Source: Desulfobacterales bacterium
Lineage (GTDB): Bacteria; Desulfobacterota; Desulfobacteria; Desulfobacterales; BuS5
Direction of reading: 5' to 3'
DNA: 5,682 nt
Assembly: GCA_016735355.1 (NCBI GenBank)
Contig: JAERRQ010000356.1
Location: forward strand, 1-5,682
Shown here in pieces: positions 1 through 4,601 of this stretch; the stretch's first letter is position 1; each line of letters begins with the position of its first letter. The notes beneath the pieces were generated by a model. It did no database searches. It was not told the origin of the DNA and worked only from the letters and a program-made list of their open reading frames with translations. The position numbers were made by a program, and so were the translations under genes.

Positions 1-168
1 TAGCTGGTACTGCCCCGGCATGGATGGTATGGAATTTTTGATATTTTTACCGGAAATCGCAAAAAGAGGCATAATCAGATCATTAACCGAAAGGAGTGTT
101 TCACGTATCATCCTGCGAAATCCGTTATTCTGCCTTAAGCGGCGGGATCTGTATTCGGGAAAAAGCAT
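1..168 (-). CDS. hemB: Delta-aminolevulinic acid dehydratase (porphobilinogen synthase), N-terminal part
   Basis: This is the first 56 codons of a gene that runs off the left edge of the window. HemB condenses two 5-aminolevulinate molecules into porphobilinogen, the early cytoplasmic step shared by all tetrapyrrole pathways. The visible protein begins MLFPEYRSRRLRQN and continues with RRMIRETLLSVNDLIMPLF and, near residues 47-52, IPSMPG. This matches the usual HemB N-terminus: an R-R-L-R arm, then R-E-T-x-L-S-x-x-D-L-I-x-P-L-F, then S-M-P-G. The catalytic lysines and metal-binding cysteines of the family lie further on and cannot be checked. The ATG at 168 is chosen because AAAGGA (179-174, minus strand) lies 5 nt upstream and homology begins right at this Met. 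It follows ahbC by 46 bp on the same strand, which supports a heme operon. The reading frame is open to the edge. The identification is by motif recognition, not a search. Confidence 0.9.
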   Translation of the reverse strand, partial: MLFPEYRSRRLRQNNGFRRMIRETLLSVNDLIMPLFAISGKNIKNSIPSMPGQYQL

Positions 169-173
169 ATTTG

Positions 174-179
174 TCCTTT
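174..179 (-). promoter_or_regulatory. Shine-Dalgarno sequence of hemB
   Basis: On the minus strand AAAGGA stands 5 nt before the ATG at 168. It is the clearest ribosome binding site on this strand, and it fixes the hemB start. It lies 4 nt downstream of the hairpin at 184-204, so a folded hairpin would sit close to the ribosome footprint. Confidence 0.65.
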
Positions 180-183
180 ACAA

Positions 184-204
184 GGGCAGAAATGGATTCT
201 GCCC
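184..204 (-). repeat. Perfect 8-bp hairpin between ahbC and hemB, possible dispersed repeat
   Basis: The arms GGGCAGAA (184-191) and TTCTGCCC (197-204) are perfectly complementary around a 5-nt loop. On the minus strand the hairpin starts about 10 nt after the ahbC stop and ends just before the hemB ribosome binding site. It is preceded by TTGTAG, giving a TTGTAGGGGC lead-in. I recall this lead-in from small GC-rich hairpin repeats scattered in many environmental bacterial genomes, but that family assignment is from memory. No U-run follows (the next bases are TTGTAAAG), so it is a poor intrinsic terminator. It could act as an mRNA processing or stability element between the two cistrons. Confidence 0.55.
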
Positions 205-214
205 CTACAATCGT

Positions 215-1390
215 CTATATCTCGGCATCGGTCAGATAACATGCCGGATCAGGCGCCCATAGATCTCCTGTAACAGCCTCTGCCCGAACTCTGAAATTAC
301 CGGCACAGATATCAAGCCATTTGCAGGTTGCACATCTTCCGGTCACATACTTTTTTTTATCTTTCAGTCTCTTCATCAGGGGCTCTGAAAGATCTGTCCA
401 TATTTCGGAAAAAGGCCTGTTTTTGACATTACCGAAGCTGTAATGACGCCAGAACTGATCCGGATAAACCTCACCGTCCCAGCTTATGCATCCTATGCCC
501 CGGCCGGAGCTGTTGCCCTCATTCATCTTGAGGAGTTCAAGCACTCCCTTTGCTCTATCCGGATCCTCTTTAAGTAATTTCATATACAAATAAGGACCGT
601 CAGCATGATTATCAACGGTTAAAACTTCTTTGGGTTTTCCTTTATCATGCAGTTCTTTGGTGCGTTTTATGATCAGATCGACAATCTCCCTGGTCTCTGC
701 ATGAGTTGAATCCTCTTTAATAAGTTCAGACCCCCGCCCGGCATAAACAAGATGATAAAAACAAACCCTGGGTATATCCATCTCTTCCAAAAGATCGAAA
801 ATTTGAGGAACTTCACCCGCATTAAATCTGTTAATAGTAAAACGAAGGCCCACCTTTATACCGGCCGCCTTGCAATTTTCAATCCCTTTAATAGCTGAAT
901 TAAAAGCTCCTTTTACGCCCCTGAAGCGATCGTTTATTTCTTCCATCCCGTCTATGCTTATGCCGACATATGATAAACCTATTTCCTTTAATGTCTCAGC
1001 AATTTTTTTTGTTATCAATGTACCGTTAGTCGAAATTACAGCGCGCATTCCTTTTTTTACGGCATATTCTGCAAGCTCCGGCAAATCCTTGCGTACCAAA
1101 GGTTCTCCGCCTGAAAACAGAATAACAGGAACACCGAATTCGGCAAGGTCATCAATTATTGCAAATCCTTCCTGGGTGGAAAGTTCGTTTTCAAAATCCT
1201 TGTTTTGGGCATGGGCATAACAGTGCACACACTTTAAATTACACTTTCTGGTGATGTTCCAAACCACTACCGGCTTTTTATCATGTGAAAACTGTAACAG
1301 ATGAGAAGGGAGTTTGGAAGAATGACGTCCATAGCGAAGCGCATCAGAAGGCTCCACTGTTCCACAGTAAAGTTTTGAAATTCCAATCAT
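215..1390 (-). CDS. ahbC: Radical SAM 12,18-didecarboxysiroheme deacetylase AhbC (NirJ-like)
   Basis: This 391-residue protein is a radical SAM enzyme with a C-terminal SPASM-type region. AhbC removes the two acetate side chains of 12,18-didecarboxysiroheme to give Fe-coproporphyrin III in the siroheme-dependent heme pathway of sulfate reducers and archaea. Visible motifs are CNLKCVHC (C50, C54, C57, the CX3CX2C ligands of the SAM-binding 4Fe-4S cluster), SGGEP at 93-97, STNGT at 120-124 and SIDG at 145-148. Likely auxiliary-cluster cysteines are C301, C353, C356, C362 and C384. The MIGISKLYCG start and the PDQFWRHYSFGNV segment (310-322) favour the AhbC/NirJ family over AhbD, PqqE or peptide-maturing SPASM proteins. 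The length is normal and hemB follows. The ATG at 1390 has only a weak GAGA (1402-1399) 8 nt upstream. The heme d1 enzyme NirJ is the main alternative; no other d1 gene is visible to support it. Confidence 0.85.
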   Translation of the reverse strand: MIGISKLYCGTVEPSDALRYGRHSSKLPSHLLQFSHDKKPVVVWNITRKCNLKCVHCYAHAQNKDFENELSTQEGFAIIDDLAEFGVPVILFSGGEPLVRKDLPELAEYAVKKGMRAVISTNGTLITKKIAETLKEIGLSYVGISIDGMEEINDRFRGVKGAFNSAIKGIENCKAAGIKVGLRFTINRFNAGEVPQIFDLLEEMDIPRVCFYHLVYAGRGSELIKEDSTHAETREIVDLIIKRTKELHDKGKPKEVLTVDNHADGPYLYMKLLKEDPDRAKGVLELLKMNEGNSSGRGIGCISWDGEVYPDQFWRHYSFGNVKNRPFSEIWTDLSEPLMKRLKDKKKYVTGRCATCKWLDICAGNFRVRAEAVTGDLWAPDPACYLTDAEI

Positions 1391-1449
1391 AATTGTGTTC
1401 TCGCAAAGGCTGGAAACCTTTTAATCAATAGCCGGCAAACTGCGCCCGC
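1391..1449 (-). other. Short gap between the ClpX-like gene and ahbC
   Basis: These 59 bp separate two same-strand genes. I see no convincing -35/-10 pair and no hairpin followed by a U-run. There is a GCCGGC palindrome at 1431-1436 and a weak 5-bp stem (AAAGG with CCTTT). The absence of a terminator is consistent with read-through from the ClpX-like gene into ahbC, but this is not proof of an operon. Confidence 0.4.
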
Positions 1450-3219
1450 TTAATTTTTTTTTAATTCTTTTTTAATTAGATTGCTGATGTAGTCATCCGG
1501 AACGATTAAGGCATTTTTTGTAATAAAAAACCTGTTTCTTCCGGTTCTTTCCCTGATCAATTTTAAGCCATGCTCAAAATTTTGAGTCAAATCCTTGCAA
1601 AAATCTTCCAGTTTGATTGAGTAGACTATAAACTGTTCCATTATATAATCAACGGCATCATCTTCAAAAATAATATTGATATCGTGCATGTTAAAAAAGA
1701 ACAGCTCTATTTTTTTGACTTCATCATAATAGGCTTTTATTTTTTTTAAAACAGTGCCGATATCCATTATGTTCCTGGAATAATATTCAGCGGCAATATC
1801 AATCTGGGGGGCCGTAAGGGCGATATTATACTTGTTGGAGAATGTTGTTTTTCTTGATATCAGATATTTTTTTATAAACTCTTTTTCATTAATCACCAGT
1901 TGTTTATAAACACTCTCCTGATCGCTCCCTGGAGAAGATAAAATCTTTTCCATATAAGCCTCAGGAGAATCAATAACTAAAGTTGTAGCCGGAAATATTT
2001 TAATATCGGTTGATGGGAGTCTTTTTTCAAACAAGAGCAATGCCTTTTCCATTGCGCTTACCAGGCCTCTTGCCCCGGTGTTTTCTTCAAAAGCTCGACA
2101 TGCTAAAGCTCCAAGAAGGTCATCATGAAATTTTATATCTATCCCATAAGCTGAAAAATCGAGTCTTTTACCAAGTAAAATCGGATTACTTGGGTTTTTA
2201 AGGATTTCATAAAGGTCATTTTCAGATAATCTTTCAAAAACAGCTATCACCGGAAGCCTGCCGATAAATTCCGATTCAAATCCGAATTCTATCAGATCTT
2301 CGGACTTAACATGCTTCAATTTCTTGGTATCTTCTTCAGCGTTTTTAAGCTGCGCTCCAAAACCGATATTCTGTTTGGTCAGGCGCCTTGTTATAATTTC
2401 CGGGATTTCAGAAAAAGCGCCGCTCATGATAAAGAGTATGTTTTTTGTGTTAACTGTTCTTTTTTCCCGTTTACCGGTTTTACGATACCTTTCGATTTCC
2501 TGGATCATGGAAATCGGATCATGTTGAGCCTTCATCTCCACATCCGTATCTTCCATCGGCTTGAGAAGGGCGCGCTGAACGCCTGTACGGGAAATATCAG
2601 CCCCTACAAGGTTACGGCTCGAGGCTATTTTATCAATCTCATCGATATAGACTATACCATACTGTGCTATACCGATATCATCATCAGCGTCCCTGACAAG
2701 ATCCCTGACAAGATCTTCTACATCACCTCCGACATATCCTGTTTCACTAAATTTGGTTGCATCTCCCTTTGCAAAAGGAACGCCTATTTTTTTTGCAATA
2801 AGCTTGATCATGTAAGTCTTGCCGACACCTGTGGGCCCTATCATAAGAACATTGTTCTTTATGCTCCCGACCATGTCGTCCATCTCAACAGTCGCTTCAC
2901 CCAAACGCTTTATCCTGTTAAAATGAGTGCATATTTTTGTGGATAGAACCGCTTTGGCATCATCCTGTTTTACTATATACTGATCAAGATAAAAAATAAG
3001 CTCTTCAGGTGTTAAGTCAAAATCTATAATATTTTCAGGTTTTTTTTTAGACTTTTCCGCCGGCACTTCTCTGGGCAGAACTACAGGTGATACTACCTTT
3101 ACTGTCCCGCCAAATTTTTTTGCCAGAAAATCACCTATTTCCTTCTCAATCTGTTTGGGATCGGGAATCCCTTCATTCAGGATTTTATTTTTTTCTTTTT
3201 TTTTATTTTTTTCTTCCAT
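1450..3219 (-). CDS. Divergent ClpX-like AAA+ ATPase without zinc domain, extended C-terminus
   Basis: This 589-residue AAA+ protein is closest to ClpX, the unfoldase that feeds ClpP, but it is about 165 residues longer than typical ClpX. Core motifs are Walker A GPTGVGKT (128-135), pore loop GYVG (161-164), Walker B IVYIDEID (189-196), sensor 1 NILFIMSGAF (260-269), IGF loop NIGFGA (284-289), arginine finger in FIGRLPV (R321) and sensor 2 GARGL (382-386). ATP hydrolysis and ClpP docking are therefore plausible. Differences from ClpX are as follows. The four-cysteine zinc domain is replaced by a Lys-rich tail. The usual IGQ box reads IVKQ (82-85). The RKH-loop region (about 225-257) is replaced by a charged insertion. 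Residues 424-589 are additional. ATKFSETGYVG recalls HslU, but there is no HslU I-domain and the small domain is ClpX-like. The ATG at 3219 has no clear ribosome binding site; the next Met codons (from residue 113) would remove conserved sequence. Substrate and role are unknown. The neighbours ahbC and hemB hint at heme synthesis. It is probably an extra paralogue rather than the housekeeping clpX. Confidence 0.8.
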   Translation of the reverse strand: MEEKNKKKEKNKILNEGIPDPKQIEKEIGDFLAKKFGGTVKVVSPVVLPREVPAEKSKKKPENIIDFDLTPEELIFYLDQYIVKQDDAKAVLSTKICTHFNRIKRLGEATVEMDDMVGSIKNNVLMIGPTGVGKTYMIKLIAKKIGVPFAKGDATKFSETGYVGGDVEDLVRDLVRDADDDIGIAQYGIVYIDEIDKIASSRNLVGADISRTGVQRALLKPMEDTDVEMKAQHDPISMIQEIERYRKTGKREKRTVNTKNILFIMSGAFSEIPEIITRRLTKQNIGFGAQLKNAEEDTKKLKHVKSEDLIEFGFESEFIGRLPVIAVFERLSENDLYEILKNPSNPILLGKRLDFSAYGIDIKFHDDLLGALACRAFEENTGARGLVSAMEKALLLFEKRLPSTDIKIFPATTLVIDSPEAYMEKILSSPGSDQESVYKQLVINEKEFIKKYLISRKTTFSNKYNIALTAPQIDIAAEYYSRNIMDIGTVLKKIKAYYDEVKKIELFFFNMHDINIIFEDDAVDYIMEQFIVYSIKLEDFCKDLTQNFEHGLKLIRERTGRNRFFITKNALIVPDDYISNLIKKELKKN

Positions 3220-3226
3220 ACTTTAC

Positions 3227-3255
3227 ACTATAATCATATCCTTAAGTTTTTTCAA
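3227..3255 (-). promoter_or_regulatory. Sigma70-type promoter of the ClpX-like gene
   Basis: On the minus strand TTGAAA (3255-3250) and TATAGT (3232-3227) are separated by exactly 17 bp, a good match to the vegetative promoter. Only 7 nt lie between the -10 box and the ATG at 3219. Transcription would then start at or next to the start codon, giving a leaderless or nearly leaderless mRNA. This fits the lack of a Shine-Dalgarno sequence there. The promoter could also drive ahbC and hemB. Confidence 0.5.
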
Positions 3256-3269
3256 GCTTGATTAGGAAC

Positions 3270-3289
3270 GTGGATGAAATAACTTCCAC
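3270..3289. promoter_or_regulatory. Inverted repeat GTGGA-N10-TCCAC, possible operator
   Basis: GTGGA (3270-3274) and TCCAC (3285-3289) form 5-bp arms around a 10-nt spacer. The site lies 15 bp upstream of the -35 box of the leftward promoter. This is a plausible place for a regulator bound by a dimer, but arms this short also arise by chance and no regulator gene is visible in the window. Confidence 0.25.
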
Positions 3290-3359
3290 AAGTAGGAGCA
3301 CAGATTTAGGTTAGGTTTGGAGTGCTGAGTAATTGTGGGCATATCCCAAAACAAAGCAA

Positions 3360-3365
3360 TATAAT
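3360..3365 (+). promoter_or_regulatory. Consensus -10 box (TATAAT) before the U32 gene
   Basis: A perfect TATAAT lies 12 nt before the ATG at 3378, which would place the transcription start near 3372 and leave a leader of about 6 nt. No good -35 box sits 16-18 bp upstream; TTGTGG (3333-3338) is 21 bp away. The region is AT-rich, so a chance match is possible. Confidence 0.35.
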
Positions 3366-3377
3366 AAAATATCTATT

Positions 3378-4601
3378 ATGCATACACAAAACAAGATAGA
3401 ACTTCTTGCTCCGGCAGGAAATTTTGAAAAACTGGAAATTGCAATTGCATATGGAGCAAGTGCGGTCTATCTTGCCGGAAAGGATTTCAGCCTTAGAAAT
3501 TTTTCCGGTAACTTTTCCCATGATGAGCTGGATCGAGCTGTTAAGCTTGCGCATGCTAATGGAGTAAAAGTCTATATTGCATGCAACATTTATTCCAGAA
3601 ATTCCGAACAAAAAGCAATTGCCGGACATCTTAAAAAACTTGGCGCAATCGGACCGGATGCTCTTATTATTGCCGATCCCGGCATCTTTATGGAAGCTCG
3701 TAATTTGGTTCCCGAAATACCGGTGCACCTAAGTACCCAGGCAAACACGACAAACTATAAATCGGTTCTCTTTTGGGAGCAGCTTGGAATTAAAAGAATA
3801 AATGCGGCAAGGGAACTTTCCCTGAAAGAGATCAATGAAATAGCTTTGCAAAGCGCATCGGAAATTGAAGCCTTTGTTCACGGCGCCATGTGTATATCAT
3901 ACTCGGGGCGATGCCTGCTGAGCAGTTTTATGACTCTCAGAAACAGCAACAGCGGGCTCTGTTCCCATCCATGCAGATGGAAATACTCTGTCGTGGAAGA
4001 GCTGCGGCCAGGTAAATATATGCCTGTTGCCGAAGATAATCGAGGCACTTATATTTTTAATTCAAGCGATCTTTGCATGATCGAACATATACCTGAAATG
4101 ATTAAGGCCGGGATTACATCGTTAAAAATTGAAGGCCGGATGAAAGGGATCAATTATCTTGCTTCAACTGTAAAAGTTTATCGAGAGGCAATAGATCGTT
4201 ATTACGATAATCCTGATGATTATGAAGTGGATGATGAGTGGATTAAAGAGCTCAGCCATATTAATAACAGGGGATATTGCACCGGGTTTTATTTTAACAA
4301 CCCTGACCAGATCATCCCTAATTACGAGCGCCCTCAAAAACCGGAACATAGTTTTATCGCCAAGGTAATAAACGGCGGCTTCGGGAATTATGTGTCTGTT
4401 GAAGTACGAAATAAAATATTCAAAGGTGATGAAATAAGCATACTTTGTAAAAAAGGGCCGTCAATCAGCGATAAAATCAAGGAGATTATTGACAAGGACG
4501 AAAAATCTCAACCTTTTGCTCAGCCCGGCAGCATGGTAAAGATTTTGCTTAATAGGCAATATTCTAAAAACAATCTTATTAGAAGAAAAGAACCTGCATG
4601 A
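3378..4601 (+). CDS. U32-family protein, TrhP-like tRNA hydroxylation factor
   Basis: This 407-residue protein belongs to the family labelled peptidase U32. Characterised members of similar size (E. coli TrhP/YegQ, Bacillus YrrN and YrrO) are needed for 5-hydroxyuridine at tRNA position 34, using prephenate; the larger RlhA modifies 23S rRNA. Evidence includes the N-terminal KIELLAPAGNFEKL (6-19), GASAVYLAG (26-34), and the family signature EAFVHGAMCISYSGRC (164-179). Further matches are C195 and C199 in GLCSHPCRW, SSDLC (229-233) and SLKIEGRMK (248-256). The conserved cysteines probably bind an Fe-S cluster, as reported for family members. A U32 C-terminal beta domain seems to cover about 325-395. 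The ATG at 3378 is chosen because family homology starts a few residues later; a longer form from TTG at 3333 would add 15 residues with no family match. The stop overlaps the tex start. Exact RNA target is inferred from size and motifs, so no symbol is assigned. Confidence 0.85.
   Translation: MHTQNKIELLAPAGNFEKLEIAIAYGASAVYLAGKDFSLRNFSGNFSHDELDRAVKLAHANGVKVYIACNIYSRNSEQKAIAGHLKKLGAIGPDALIIADPGIFMEARNLVPEIPVHLSTQANTTNYKSVLFWEQLGIKRINAARELSLKEINEIALQSASEIEAFVHGAMCISYSGRCLLSSFMTLRNSNSGLCSHPCRWKYSVVEELRPGKYMPVAEDNRGTYIFNSSDLCMIEHIPEMIKAGITSLKIEGRMKGINYLASTVKVYREAIDRYYDNPDDYEVDDEWIKELSHINNRGYCTGFYFNNPDQIIPNYERPQKPEHSFIAKVINGGFGNYVSVEVRNKIFKGDEISILCKKGPSISDKIKEIIDKDEKSQPFAQPGSMVKILLNRQYSKNNLIRRKEPA

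Larger units (their letters stand above)
3220..3377. other. Divergent intergenic control region
   Basis: These 158 bp separate the ClpX-like gene (leftward) from the U32 gene (rightward), so they must hold the control signals of both. Visible items are the leftward promoter at 3227-3255, an imperfect inverted repeat at 3270-3289, a short TTAGG-type tandem (3306-3320), a GGAG at 3319-3322 ahead of a possible TTG start at 3333, and a consensus TATAAT at 3360-3365. I see no RNA gene or riboswitch fold that I recognise. Confidence 0.6.

Noticed and set aside
20..262. Plus-strand frame containing PGMDGMEFL, which looks like a response-regulator receiver motif
   Set aside because: It is antisense to the hemB start and the ahbC end. 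The rest of the frame lacks the conserved Thr/Ser and Lys positions of a receiver domain, while the opposite strand gives a clear HemB N-terminus with a ribosome binding site.
870..1220. 116-codon plus-strand frame
   Set aside because: It lies fully antisense to the well-supported ahbC and shows no recognisable domain or start signal.
1391..1449. Possible terminator between the ClpX-like gene and ahbC
   Set aside because: The only stem is about 5 bp and no U-run follows on the minus strand. The A-rich tract at the ClpX-like C-terminus is coding.
2311..2946. 211-codon plus-strand frame, with a smaller one beside it
   Set aside because: It is antisense to the ATPase core of the ClpX-like gene. 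Its composition (Phe-, Cys- and Ile-rich) is that of a complement shadow, with no family match.
1450..3219. HslU rather than ClpX, because of the ATKFSETGYVG stretch
   Set aside because: The HslU I-domain insertion is absent, and NIGFGA, FIGRLPV and GARGL in order are ClpX features.
3306..3320. TTAGG-TTAGG-TTTGG tandem
   Set aside because: Only two exact 5-nt units; too short to be a meaningful repeat.
3306..3728. 140-codon minus-strand frame
   Set aside because: It is antisense to the U32 gene and crosses the control region; no domain is recognisable.
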